DNA of 64,000 nucleotides from Elusimicrobiota bacterium (GTDB lineage Bacteria > Elusimicrobiota > Elusimicrobia > UBA1565). The stretch covers positions 310,001-374,000 of the forward strand of contig JBAZVI010000001.1 of assembly GCA_041660925.1 (NCBI GenBank), written 5' to 3'. Shown one piece after another: positions 6,983-14,989 of the stretch. Under the pieces are notes generated by a model that was not told the origin of the DNA, did no database searches, and was given only the letters and a program-made list of their open reading frames with translations. The number at the start of each line of letters is the position of its first letter. Within the stretch, counting starts at the first letter, position 1. The position numbers were made by a program, and so were the translations under genes.

Positions 6983-9220
6983 TCAGCTCCCCTTGGACGA
7001 CTGGATCGCGGCCTCGAGGGCCGCCGAAAGTTCGCGCGCGGAGCGCCAGCGGCGCTCCGGATCCGGCTCGAGCGCCTTCGCGATGAGCGCCTCGGTCGCG
7101 CTCGAGAGCGCCGCTCCGCGCCCGGCCGGCTCATAGCGGCCCTCGCGCTTGCGCAGAAGCACCGACGAGGGCGTTCCCTCGAAAGGCGGCTTCCCGGTGA
7201 GGGCCTCGTAGAGCAGGGCGCCGAGCGAATAGAGGTCGGACTCCGGCAGCGTCCGCCCCTCCTCCTGCTCGGGCGCCATGTAGGCCGGGCTGCCCCAGGA
7301 GGCGCCCTGCACGGTGCGCCGCGCGGCGTCGAGGCGGCGGGCGAGGCCGAAGTCGGCCACCTTGGCGGTGCCGTCGGGCTCGAGGAGGATGTTGGAGGGC
7401 TTGATGTCGCCGTGGACGACCCGCAGGGCGTGCGCGGCCTCGAGCGCCGAGCAGACCTGCAGGGCCAGGCGCAGGGCTTCGGCCTCGGCGAGGGGCCCGC
7501 GCTCCTTGAGGCGCTTCTCGAGCGAAGGGCCTTCGACGAACTCGCAGACCATGTAGAGGTCGTCGCCTTCCTCCTCGACGCCGTGGACGGCGACGACGTT
7601 CGGGTGGCGCAGCGCTCCGGCGGCGCGCGCCTCCTCGAGGAAGCGGCGGCGCTCGCGCGGGTCGGAGCGCAGCTCCTCGCGCATGCGCTTGACGGCGACC
7701 TTGCGCCGCATGGCCAGGTCGACGGCCTCGTAGACGACCCCCATCCCGCCGGAGCCCGCTTCGCGCACCTTCGTGAAGCGCTTCCAGAACCCTCCGCCCC
7801 CCTCCGGGACCGCCGAGACGCGCGCGCCCAGACGGCGGGTGAAGCGCTCGCGCAGGCCGGCGAGGTTCTGGAGCAGGCCGAGGGCGACGAGGAAGCCCCC
7901 GACGATCGCGGCGAGGACGATGACGAGCATCGAACGCCCGCCTCGGCGCGGCGCGGGGGCGGAGCGGCCGGGCTCGAGCCCGGTGAAGAGGAGCATGGCG
8001 TCGCTCCCCGCGGGAGCGCGCACGGCGCGCTCGTAGACGGGCATGAAGGCGGGATGGAGAGCCGCGGCCGTGCGCAGCTCGTCGAGCATCTCCGAGTTGC
8101 GGCCGAAGCCGGCGAGGCTGAAGGCCCGGGCGAAGCGGGCCGCGGGATCCGCCGGGGCCGCCTCGACGGCGGCGCTCGCGTCGACGAGGGCGCGGGCGTA
8201 GTCCCCCAGCCGCCCCTGCGCCCAGGCGCGGGTGGTCAGCGCGGCCGCGTTGCCGGGGGCGAGGTCCAGCGCGCGGGTCGCGTCGGCGGCGGCTTCCTTG
8301 TAGCGCGCGAGGCGCACCTCGGCGGTGGCGCGCAGGTTCATGGCCTGGGCGTTGCCGGAGTCGAGCGCGAGCGCGGCGTCCGCCTTGCGCAGGGCCGAGG
8401 CCGCGTCGCCGAGGGCGAGCGCGGAGACCGCCTCGCGCGTGAGGACGGCGGACTGGGCGAGGGTGTCGCGCCCGGGAGAGGCCGCGGCCGGGGCCGCGCC
8501 CCCGCCGGATGCGGCGGAGAGCGCCGGCTCCCCTTCGGAGGAGGACGCGGCCGGTGCGGGCGCCGGCCCGAGCTGCAGCCGGCCCTCGGCCAGCTTCATG
8601 ACGGCGAAGGCCGACTGGTCGCGCGGATCGAGCTTCAGCGAGGCGCGCGCGTCCCGCCAGGCCGAATCGTAGTCGCCGAGCTTGTAGTCCGCCTGCGCGC
8701 GGACCTCGAAGACCTTGGCGTCGGGGCCGCCGAAGCGGAGGGCGTTGTCGGCGGCCGCGATCGTCGCCGCGGCGTCGGAGCCCCTCCCGCGCTGCTCGGC
8801 CAGCATGCGCCAGACCGCGCCGTCCTCGGGCGCATAGCGCGCCATCTCGGAGAGCACGGCCTCCTCCGGGCTGCCCTTCCCGCCGGTCCGCGACCACTTG
8901 GTCCCCATCCCGCTGAAGAGTTCGGAGAGGAAGCGGCGTCCGTCGGGGGACTGCGCGTAGCGCACGAGGTCCGGCATGGCGCGGTTCAGGGAGTACGGGT
9001 CGCGGTTCCCGGCGTAGTCCTGCAGCTCGCGCCCGGTCTCCTCGCGGCGCGAGGGATCCTCGGCCTGCGATGACGAACCCGCGGCCCCCGCGGGGCTCGT
9101 CGCCTGCCGCGGCCCGGTCTGCTGCATGGGGGCGTCGCCGCTCGCCTCGGCGCCGGCCGCGCGGGAGAGCGCCGGAGCCGCGCAGAGCAGCGCGGATAGG
9201 ACGAGGACTTCCCTCAGCAA
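6983..9220 (-). CDS. TPR protein with transmembrane helix and C-terminal Ser/Thr kinase (HGD variant)
   Basis: A 745-aa protein. A signal peptide (1-22) and TPR-like repeats (about 130-215 and 255-400) lie outside. One membrane helix follows (about 431-450), then a cytoplasmic kinase domain (about 478-740). Kinase motifs: SGGMGVV glycine loop, VAVKRM lysine K511, HGDIKPSN catalytic loop (603-610), DFGLA (623-627) and APEQ. The usual HRD arginine is glycine, so it is a non-RD kinase, probably not regulated by activation-loop phosphorylation. The topology is opposite to PASTA kinases, which have the kinase N-terminal. The TTG start at 9220 lies 4 nt after the permease stop. A paralogue lies at 20773-23325. 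Confidence 0.85.
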   Translation of the reverse strand: MLREVLVLSALLCAAPALSRAAGAEASGDAPMQQTGPRQATSPAGAAGSSSQAEDPSRREETGRELQDYAGNRDPYSLNRAMPDLVRYAQSPDGRRFLSELFSGMGTKWSRTGGKGSPEEAVLSEMARYAPEDGAVWRMLAEQRGRGSDAAATIAAADNALRFGGPDAKVFEVRAQADYKLGDYDSAWRDARASLKLDPRDQSAFAVMKLAEGRLQLGPAPAPAASSSEGEPALSAASGGGAAPAAASPGRDTLAQSAVLTREAVSALALGDAASALRKADAALALDSGNAQAMNLRATAEVRLARYKEAAADATRALDLAPGNAAALTTRAWAQGRLGDYARALVDASAAVEAAPADPAARFARAFSLAGFGRNSEMLDELRTAAALHPAFMPVYERAVRAPAGSDAMLLFTGLEPGRSAPAPRRGGRSMLVIVLAAIVGGFLVALGLLQNLAGLRERFTRRLGARVSAVPEGGGGFWKRFTKVREAGSGGMGVVYEAVDLAMRRKVAVKRMREELRSDPRERRRFLEEARAAGALRHPNVVAVHGVEEEGDDLYMVCEFVEGPSLEKRLKERGPLAEAEALRLALQVCSALEAAHALRVVHGDIKPSNILLEPDGTAKVADFGLARRLDAARRTVQGASWGSPAYMAPEQEEGRTLPESDLYSLGALLYEALTGKPPFEGTPSSVLLRKREGRYEPAGRGAALSSATEALIAKALEPDPERRWRSARELSAALEAAIQSSKGS

Positions 9221-9224
9221 AGGA

Positions 9225-10835
9225 TCAGTGCCCGTGGGCGGAGGCGACCTCGCGGCTCTCCTTCGTATAGGAGAGCGCGAAGAACATCACCGCCAGCGCG
9301 ACGTAGCCGGCCGTGAACTGGTAGGGGACCTGCTGCGCGACCCCGGTCAGCGTCCAGGGCAGGTACATGTTCCCGTCCGGAACGGCCGAGTGGATGATGC
9401 CGAAGAAGGTCAGCACCGCGCAGATCGACAGGTAGGCCGACGCCGCCTTGAGCTCCCGGTCGATGAGCTTGGCGATGAACGCCCCCCAGAGCATCGCGGT
9501 CAGGATGAAGCCGTTGCCCAGCGCCACCGTGACGAGCATCTCGGGCAGGCCCTTCCCCGGCGTCGTCATCAGGGCCGCGAAGCGCTCCATCGGGACGAAC
9601 TCGGGGTTGGAGAGCTTGATCTGCAGCAGGCGAGCCACGGTCGGGAAGTACGCGAAGGCGACGGCCGGCGCGTGCTTGAGCGGGCAGGCGAGGAACGCCT
9701 GGCACATGATGTCGAGGGCCACGAAGATGAGGATGGGCGCGATGACCGCCCGCGGGATGAGCTCGACGATGAAGCCCACGTAGCCCAGGATGCCCCCAAG
9801 GCCGATGAAGAGCCCGGTGAGCAGGGTGTACCCGGCGCGGCTGCCCATCTGCTTATAGGCGGGCTGCCCGATGTAGGGCGTCGACTGCGCGACGCCGCCG
9901 CAGACGCCGGCCAGGAGCGTGGCCACGGCTTCGGTGAGCAGGATGTCGCGGGTGTTGAAGTCGTCGCCCGCCACGCGCGCACTCTCCGTCACGTTGATGC
10001 CGCCGACGACCGTGAGGATGCCGAAGGGCACCGCGATGGGCAGGTACTTGAGCGCCTCCCGCATGCCGTGCAGGAAGTCGAGCGAGGGGCGCGGGAAGCC
10101 GAAGTGCAGCTCGAAGGAGGGCGGCGCGTAGGTCCCGCCGGTGAGCCCCATCGGGCCGAGGATGTAGTAGAGGACCGTGCCGATGGCCACCGCGGCGAGG
10201 ACGCCCGGGACGTTCTTCGGCAGGCGGATGCCCGCGACGAGCGTGTAAAGGACGAGACCGAGCGCGATGAGTCCGACGATGGGCATGCCGAAGATCTCCA
10301 CGATCGGGATGAAGCCGATGAGGGCCAGGCCGATGCCCGCCAGCGAGCCGAGGAGGCCGGCCTGCGGGACGACCTTCTGCACCCACTGCCCGATGAAGGA
10401 GAAGACGAGCTTCACGCAGCCGATGAGCACCATCGTGGCCATGCCGACGTACCAGGTCATCATCGCGGCGTCGCGTTCGGGCATCCCCTGCGCCTTCATC
10501 GCGAGGAAGCAGGGGCCGAGCACGGCGAGCGCGATGCCGATCGTCGAGGGCGTGTCGAGTCCCAGCGGCATGGCGGTCACGGTGGGGTTGTTCGTGCGCT
10601 TGGCGAGGCGGAAAGCCATCCAGGTGTAGACGAGGTCGCCGAAGAGCACGCCGAAGGCGGTGCCGGGGAACATGCGCTGGTAGACGATGTCCGCGGGGTA
10701 CTTGAAGACGAAGATGAGGATGCCCGCGAGGAAGGAGAGGACCGTCATGTTGTCGAACATCAGGCCGAAGAAGCCGTTGATGTCGCCGAGGATGAACCAC
10801 TCGTATTTCGTCGGCGCGTTCTGCTGTTTTTCCAT
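9225..10835 (-). CDS. NCS2-family nucleobase permease-like protein
   Basis: A 536-aa polytopic membrane protein with about 12-14 hydrophobic segments. The pattern resembles xanthine/uracil and AzgA-type permeases, including the MPLGLDTPST loop near residue 92 and a VTESARVAGDDF segment near residue 284. The likely role is uptake of a purine or pyrimidine base, though NCS2 relatives also carry other substrates and the residues that decide this cannot be assigned here. It heads an operon with the kinase and the Na/Pi transporter. A TATAAT box at 10894-10899 would give a leader of about 50 nt containing a GC-rich hairpin, with a GGAGG site before the ATG. Confidence 0.75.
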   Translation of the reverse strand: MEKQQNAPTKYEWFILGDINGFFGLMFDNMTVLSFLAGILIFVFKYPADIVYQRMFPGTAFGVLFGDLVYTWMAFRLAKRTNNPTVTAMPLGLDTPSTIGIALAVLGPCFLAMKAQGMPERDAAMMTWYVGMATMVLIGCVKLVFSFIGQWVQKVVPQAGLLGSLAGIGLALIGFIPIVEIFGMPIVGLIALGLVLYTLVAGIRLPKNVPGVLAAVAIGTVLYYILGPMGLTGGTYAPPSFELHFGFPRPSLDFLHGMREALKYLPIAVPFGILTVVGGINVTESARVAGDDFNTRDILLTEAVATLLAGVCGGVAQSTPYIGQPAYKQMGSRAGYTLLTGLFIGLGGILGYVGFIVELIPRAVIAPILIFVALDIMCQAFLACPLKHAPAVAFAYFPTVARLLQIKLSNPEFVPMERFAALMTTPGKGLPEMLVTVALGNGFILTAMLWGAFIAKLIDRELKAASAYLSICAVLTFFGIIHSAVPDGNMYLPWTLTGVAQQVPYQFTAGYVALAVMFFALSYTKESREVASAHGH

Positions 10836-10893
10836 GGCGTGCCTTCCTCCGGAGCTCCGGGCGGCGCGCCCGGAAAATCCCGTGATTTCCGCG

Positions 10894-10899
10894 ATTATA
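10894..10899 (-). promoter_or_regulatory. -10 element for the permease-kinase-Na/Pi operon
   Basis: TATAAT on the minus strand, 58 nt before the permease ATG. The leader holds a CCGGGC/GCCCGG hairpin and then GGAGGAAGG as ribosome site. No riboswitch consensus was recognised. Confidence 0.5.
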
Positions 10900-10917
10900 C
10901 GATATCCCCGCCGGGAT

Positions 10918-12324
10918 TCAGAGCCCGCGTTCGAAGAGGGACTGCATCCCCGCGGCGCCGACGCGCGCCTCGAAGTCGATGCGCACGCCGCAAGCCGCCG
11001 CGGCGGCGAAGAGGCGCTCGAGGCGGCTCACGCGCGTCTCGAAGGCGTTGCGGCCGTCGCGCGTGCTCCAGCGCACGAAGTCCCCCCCGGGGACGAGGCC
11101 CCAGTCTCCCCCGCGATCGACGAGCTCGTCGACGGCGAAGAGCGAGGGGGCGAGCATGCCGATGCTCCGCGCGTTGGCCCGCACGAAGGAGAGGGTCTCT
11201 CCGAAGTCCTCCTCGGTCTCGCTCGGGAAGCCGACCATGAGCGTGACGACGCTCTGGATGCCGGCCGCCGCGGTGTCGCGCAGCACGCGGGCGTTGAGCT
11301 CGGGGGCCGCGGGCTTGCCCATCTCGCGCAGGACCTTCGCCGAGCCGCTCTCCACGCCGTAAAGGAGGAAGCGGCAGCCCGCCTCACGCAGACCGGAGAG
11401 GAGCTCCGGCGTCATCTCCCGACGCGCCGCGGCGTAGCCCCCCCAGAGCGGCTCGAGGCGCCGCCCGCGGACCCCGGCGCGGAAGGCCTCGAGCTCGCGC
11501 AGGGAGCCGTTGAGGATGGAGTCGCAGAAGAAGAAGGTCGCGCCGCCCCCGCCCGCGAGGAGCCCCTCGAGCTCCTCGGCGACGCGCGCGCCGGAGCGGC
11601 AGCGGTAGCCTTCTCCGCGCCCCGTGACGCAGAAGGCGCAGCGGTTGATGCAGCCGCGGCTCAGATGGATCGTCCGTCCGTCGTAGCGGCCGAGCCGATG
11701 GCCGGAGAAGTCGGCGAAGGGCAGGGCGTCAAGGTCCGCGACGCTTTCCCCGCCCGGCGCCCAGCGGGCGGACTCGCCGGCCAGCAGCACCCCGAGCGCC
11801 CCCTCCGGCTTCCCCGTCCGCGCGAGAGCGTCCACGAAGTCGGGGAAGCTCCGGTCGGCCTCGCCCAGGAAGACGGCGTCCACGAAGCCGGTCCGCAGGC
11901 AGGACGCGGCCTCTTCGAGTCGGACGCACGAGGGCCCGCCGAAGACGACCCGGACGCCGGGCTCCCGCCGCTTGAGCATCGCCGCCAGTTCCAGGCTCAA
12001 CACGCGGTTGGAGAAGAAGACGGAGAAGCCGACGACGCGGGTCCCCCCCGCGAGCAGACGCGCCGCGGCCGCCTCGAGGGACTCCCGGTAGCCGGGGAGG
12101 ACGCGCTCGTGCACGAAGGCGGGGTCGCTCCAGCGGGATTCGAAGGTGGGGGCCTGCTCGAAATCCGGGTCGCCCGCGGCGCGGGCGAGCAGGGTCATCT
12201 CCTGGTTGAGATCGAAGAACTCCGCTTCGTGGCCGCGCTCCTTGAGCGCCGCGGTGAGGAGGGCCGGCGCGAGGGGCGCGAAGCGGAGGTCCCACTGAGG
12301 ACAGAGGACGAGGGCGACCCTCAC
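10918..12324 (-). CDS. B12-binding-domain radical SAM protein
   Basis: A 468-aa protein. The N-terminal Rossmann-like cobalamin-type domain (about 1-170) starts VALVLCPQWDLRFAPLAPALL and contains VVFGGPSC. A radical SAM domain (about 190-400) follows, with the cluster motif CINRCAFC and the GYAAARREM and GVESGSAKVL strands. Members of this COG1032-type group methylate or rearrange lipids, peptides and secondary metabolites; the substrate here is unknown. The GTG start at 12324 overlaps the stop of the small ORF upstream as GTGA, implying coupled translation. The larger upstream frame is a shadow of the divergent nucleoside transporter. Confidence 0.8.
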   Translation of the reverse strand: MRVALVLCPQWDLRFAPLAPALLTAALKERGHEAEFFDLNQEMTLLARAAGDPDFEQAPTFESRWSDPAFVHERVLPGYRESLEAAAARLLAGGTRVVGFSVFFSNRVLSLELAAMLKRREPGVRVVFGGPSCVRLEEAASCLRTGFVDAVFLGEADRSFPDFVDALARTGKPEGALGVLLAGESARWAPGGESVADLDALPFADFSGHRLGRYDGRTIHLSRGCINRCAFCVTGRGEGYRCRSGARVAEELEGLLAGGGGATFFFCDSILNGSLRELEAFRAGVRGRRLEPLWGGYAAARREMTPELLSGLREAGCRFLLYGVESGSAKVLREMGKPAAPELNARVLRDTAAAGIQSVVTLMVGFPSETEEDFGETLSFVRANARSIGMLAPSLFAVDELVDRGGDWGLVPGGDFVRWSTRDGRNAFETRVSRLERLFAAAAACGVRIDFEARVGAAGMQSLFERGL

Positions 12325-12461
12325 GGCGCGCGCTCCGGGGCGTCGAAGAGCCCGACGCCGTTGTCCCGAGAACTCCGGCGCAGCGGAGCCGGCGCCATCG
12401 CCGCCTCCAGGCCGCGGCCGAGGCGGCCGGCCGCGTGCAGAGCGTCCTGAGCGTCGTCCAT
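12321..12461 (-). CDS. Small leader ORF (46 aa) coupled to the radical SAM gene
   Basis: The predicted peptide begins MDDAQDALHAAGRLGRGLEA and ends DAPERAP. I do not recognise it. Support comes from context. A TATCAT box ends exactly 7 nt before the ATG at 12461, the spacing seen for leaderless genes here. The stop overlaps the next GTG start as GTGA. It may encode a small protein or peptide substrate, or simply deliver ribosomes to the radical SAM gene. Confidence 0.45.
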   Translation of the reverse strand: MDDAQDALHAAGRLGRGLEAAMAPAPLRRSSRDNGVGLFDAPERAP

Positions 12462-12468
12462 CGTCGTC

Positions 12469-12474
12469 ATGATA
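12469..12474 (-). promoter_or_regulatory. -10 element for small ORF and radical SAM gene
   Basis: TATCAT on the minus strand with a 7-nt gap to the ATG at 12461. It lies back to back with the nucleoside transporter promoter at 12508-12513. Confidence 0.45.
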
Positions 12475-12507
12475 CTGAAAGGCGGCCCCCGCGCGCGCGT
12501 TCCTTGA

Positions 12508-12513
12508 TATAAT
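12508..12513 (+). promoter_or_regulatory. Extended -10 for nucleoside transporter
   Basis: TGATATAAT is an extended -10. The start codon at 12545 is preceded by GGGGAGAG, so this gene has a short conventional leader of about 25 nt. Confidence 0.55.
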
Positions 12514-12544
12514 CGCGGCACACCGGACACATGGGGAGAGCACG

Positions 12545-13810
12545 ATGAACTCGTACCAGCTGATGAGCGTCTTCGGGACCGCGGTCATCCTCGGCGTCGC
12601 CTGGCTGCTGAGCAAGAACAAGGGCGCCGTGAACTGGCGCACCGTGCTCTGGGGCACCGCCCTGCAGTTCATCTTCGCGCTCCTCATCCTCAAGACCCCT
12701 CCCGGCCGCTGGGTCTTCGACGCCATGAACCTCGTCGTGCTCAAGCTCCTGAGCTTCCAGGAGGAGGGCGCGAAGTTCGTGTTCGGCAGCCTCGCGCTGC
12801 CGCCCGGCCGCGAGGGCTCGCTGGGCTTCTACTTCGCCTTCCAGGTGCTCACCACCATCGTCTTCCTCTCCTCCCTGATGTCGGTGCTCTACTACCTGGG
12901 CGTCATGCAGAAGGTCGTCCTCTTCTTCGGGCGCATCATGCAGTACACCTGCAAGACCTCCGGCGCGGAGACCCTCTGCGCCTCCGCGAACATCTTCGTC
13001 GGGCAGACCGAGGCCCCGCTCCTCGTGCGGCCCTACATCGAGGAGATGACCGAATCCGAGCTCTTCTGCGTCATGGTCGGCGGGATGGCGACCATCGCCG
13101 CGGGCGTCATGGTGGCCTACGTCAGCATGCTCCAGCCCTACTTCCCCGACGTGGCCGGGCACCTGCTCGCCGCGAGCGTCATGTCGGCCCCGGCAGCGAT
13201 CGTCATCGCGAAGCTCATGCTCCCGGAGACCGGCCAGCCCAAGACGCTCGGCACGCTCAAGCTCGAGTACCGCGACACGAGCGCGAACGTCATCGAGGCC
13301 GCCGCCGGCGGCGCGAGCACGGGCATGCAGCTCGCGCTCAACGTCGGCGCGATGCTCGTGGCCTTCATGTCGCTTTTGGCGATGGTCAACTGGGGCCTCC
13401 ACCGCGGCTGCGCCCTCTTCGGCCATCCCGAGATCGGGCTCGAGATGCTCATGGGCTGGCTCCTCTCGCCCGTCGCCTGGATCATGGGCGTGCCGTGGAA
13501 GGACTGCCCGATCATCGGCACCCTCATGGGCGAGAAGACCATCCTCAACGAATTCGTCGCCTACCTGCACATGTCGCAGTACGCGGCGGCGCACGTCGCC
13601 GACCAGATCGCCTACCGCTCCTACGTCATCGGCGTCTACGCGCTCTGCGGCTTCTCGAACATCCTCTCGATCGCCATCCAGATCGGCGGCATCGGCGCGC
13701 TCGCGCCGGGGCGCCGGCCGGACCTGGCGCGCCTCGGCGTGAAGGCGCTCATCGCCGGCTCGCTCGCCTGCTTCCTGACGGCGAGCATCGTCGGCATCCT
13801 CGTTCCGTAG
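12545..13810 (+). CDS. Concentrative nucleoside transporter (CNT/NupC family)
   Basis: A 421-aa membrane protein with the CNT architecture: an N-terminal Nucleos_tra2_N region (GVAWLLSKNKGAVNWRTVLWG, about 18-40), a gate region (about 95-200) with ETLCASANIFVGQTEAPLLVRPY (about 140-162), and a C-terminal nucleoside-binding core with NEFVAYLHM (about 336) and CGFSNILSIAIQIGG. These asparagine, glutamine and glutamate residues bind nucleoside and sodium in the family. It should import nucleosides using a Na+ or H+ gradient. It has its own promoter and a strong terminator. Confidence 0.9.
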   Translation: MNSYQLMSVFGTAVILGVAWLLSKNKGAVNWRTVLWGTALQFIFALLILKTPPGRWVFDAMNLVVLKLLSFQEEGAKFVFGSLALPPGREGSLGFYFAFQVLTTIVFLSSLMSVLYYLGVMQKVVLFFGRIMQYTCKTSGAETLCASANIFVGQTEAPLLVRPYIEEMTESELFCVMVGGMATIAAGVMVAYVSMLQPYFPDVAGHLLAASVMSAPAAIVIAKLMLPETGQPKTLGTLKLEYRDTSANVIEAAAGGASTGMQLALNVGAMLVAFMSLLAMVNWGLHRGCALFGHPEIGLEMLMGWLLSPVAWIMGVPWKDCPIIGTLMGEKTILNEFVAYLHMSQYAAAHVADQIAYRSYVIGVYALCGFSNILSIAIQIGGIGALAPGRRPDLARLGVKALIAGSLACFLTASIVGILVP

Positions 13811-13822
13811 CGCCCCGGAAAG

Positions 13823-13862
13823 CCGCGGCCGCCCCGCTCGCATGGGGCGGCCGCGGTTTTTC
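13823..13862 (+). terminator. Rho-independent terminator after nucleoside transporter
   Basis: A 13-bp perfect stem (13823-13835 with 13844-13856) with an 8-nt loop is followed by TTTTTC. It lies between the convergent transporter and trmJ-like genes and may stop transcription from both sides. Confidence 0.85.
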
Positions 13863-13874
13863 GGGGGAGTCTCG

Positions 13875-14579
13875 TTATTCCCGGATCCGACGCGAAGGCT
13901 GCGCGCCGGCAACGGCGCGCAGCACCGAGAAGAGCATGTCGAAGTCGTCGTCGTCGAGGCTCAGGCGGTAGAACATCTGGCGCGTGCGCTGCAGCCGCTC
14001 CGCCGTGAAGCGGGCGCCGCTCATGCGCGGCGCGACGAAGTCCCAGAGGGAGAGCATCCGGTCGAGCGAGACGCCCGCGCGCGGAGGCCGCGACACTCCG
14101 CCTTCCGGCGCGTTCATCCCGAAGAGGGCGACGGCGACGGCCTGCCCGAGGTTGAGACTGAGGTTCTTGTGGCAGGGGATGCGGGCGAGCCAGGGGCAGA
14201 GCGCGGACTCCTCGCGCGAGAGGCCGGCGGACTCGCGGCCGAAGACGAGGGCGAGCGTTCCGCGCGTACGGCGCAGAGGCGCGGGGACGGCGGGCAGCGT
14301 GAACTCCGAGCGGCGCAGCGTGCTGGGCCGGCGGCTGAAGGCGACCGCACCCTCGCAGCCGCGCAGGGCCTCCTCCAGGGTCGGAACGAAGCGCGCGCCG
14401 TCGAGGATCTCCGGCACGCAGCCGCCGGTTTTATAGGCCTCGACCGGCATCCCCCCCCAGTCCGAGGCGGCCACCGTCAGGTCGGCGACCCCGAAGCAGC
14501 GCATCGCGCGGGCCACGAAGCCCACATTGAGCGGGTTCTCGGGCCCGACCAGGACGACGCGCAGGGAGGACGGCTTCAC
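13875..14579 (-). CDS. trmJ: tRNA/rRNA 2'-O-methyltransferase, TrmJ-type SPOUT
   Basis: A 234-aa protein with the COG0565 (TrmJ/LasT) SPOUT pattern: VVLVGPENPLNVGFVARAM at the N-terminus, VFGRESAGLSREE (about 111-124) and SLNLGQAVAVALF (about 140-152). These form the trefoil-knot SAM site. It should methylate a ribose in RNA, with position 32 of tRNA being the TrmJ target. The GTG start at 14579 lies 6 nt after a TATCAT box, predicting a leaderless message. The gene is divergent from gloA and shares its promoter DNA. Confidence 0.85.
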   Translation of the reverse strand: MKPSSLRVVLVGPENPLNVGFVARAMRCFGVADLTVAASDWGGMPVEAYKTGGCVPEILDGARFVPTLEEALRGCEGAVAFSRRPSTLRRSEFTLPAVPAPLRRTRGTLALVFGRESAGLSREESALCPWLARIPCHKNLSLNLGQAVAVALFGMNAPEGGVSRPPRAGVSLDRMLSLWDFVAPRMSGARFTAERLQRTRQMFYRLSLDDDDFDMLFSVLRAVAGAQPSRRIRE

Positions 14580-14584
14580 GGGGC

Positions 14585-14591
14585 TATGATA
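14585..14591. promoter_or_regulatory. Fully overlapping divergent -10 elements (trmJ/gloA)
   Basis: The palindrome ATGATATCAT (14586-14595) and its flank hold TATGAT on the plus strand (14585-14590) and TATCAT on the minus strand (14586-14591). The two -10 boxes share five base pairs, so RNA polymerase can open only one gene at a time. Plus-strand transcription would give a leader containing AGGAGG; minus-strand transcription would start at the GTG. Confidence 0.55.
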
Positions 14592-14617
14592 TCATGCGTC
14601 GCAGGAAAGGAGGAGAC

Positions 14618-14989
14618 ATGCCCTTCGTCTTCGCGCACAACAACTTCAACGTGCTGGACCTGAAGAAGAGCATGGCCTTCTACGAGGAGGCGCTCGGTCT
14701 CAAGGAAACCCGGCGCATCGACGCCCCGGACGGCAGCTTCATCATCGTCTACCTGGGCGACGGGGTCTCGAAGCACTCCCTCGAGCTGACCTGGCTGCGC
14801 GAGCGCAAGGAGAAGTACGACTTAGGCGACAACGAGTTCCATCTCGCCTTCCGCGCGGAGGACTACGCGGCCGCCCACGCCCTGCACGAGGGGATGGGCT
14901 GCATCTGCTTCGAGAACCCGAGGATGGGCATCTACTTCATCGAGGACCCCGACGGCTACTGGCTCGAGGTCCTTCCCGCCAAGCGCTAG
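14618..14989 (+). CDS. gloA: Lactoylglutathione lyase (glyoxalase I)-like VOC protein
   Basis: A 123-aa vicinal-oxygen-chelate protein. The four glyoxalase I metal ligand positions are all occupied: H in FAHNNFNVLDL (residue 5), E in HSLELTW (about 57), H in FHLAF (about 75) and E in YWLEVL (about 118). This fits an active glyoxalase I converting the methylglyoxal hemithioacetal of a thiol to the lactoyl thioester; the thiol cofactor is not shown. The ATG at 14618 follows AGGAGG at ideal spacing. Its stop overlaps the convergent gpmI stop by 4 nt. Confidence 0.85.
   Translation: MPFVFAHNNFNVLDLKKSMAFYEEALGLKETRRIDAPDGSFIIVYLGDGVSKHSLELTWLRERKEKYDLGDNEFHLAFRAEDYAAAHALHEGMGCICFENPRMGIYFIEDPDGYWLEVLPAKR

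Noticed and set aside
10836..10893. Purine riboswitch in the leader of the nucleobase permease
   Set aside because: Only one GC-rich hairpin is present and no conserved purine-aptamer junction sequence was found.
9126..11240. Long plus-strand frame opposite the kinase and permease genes
   Set aside because: High GC content keeps antisense frames open. Its product is compositionally biased (Arg/Glu/His-rich), has no domain, and the minus-strand genes here are well supported.
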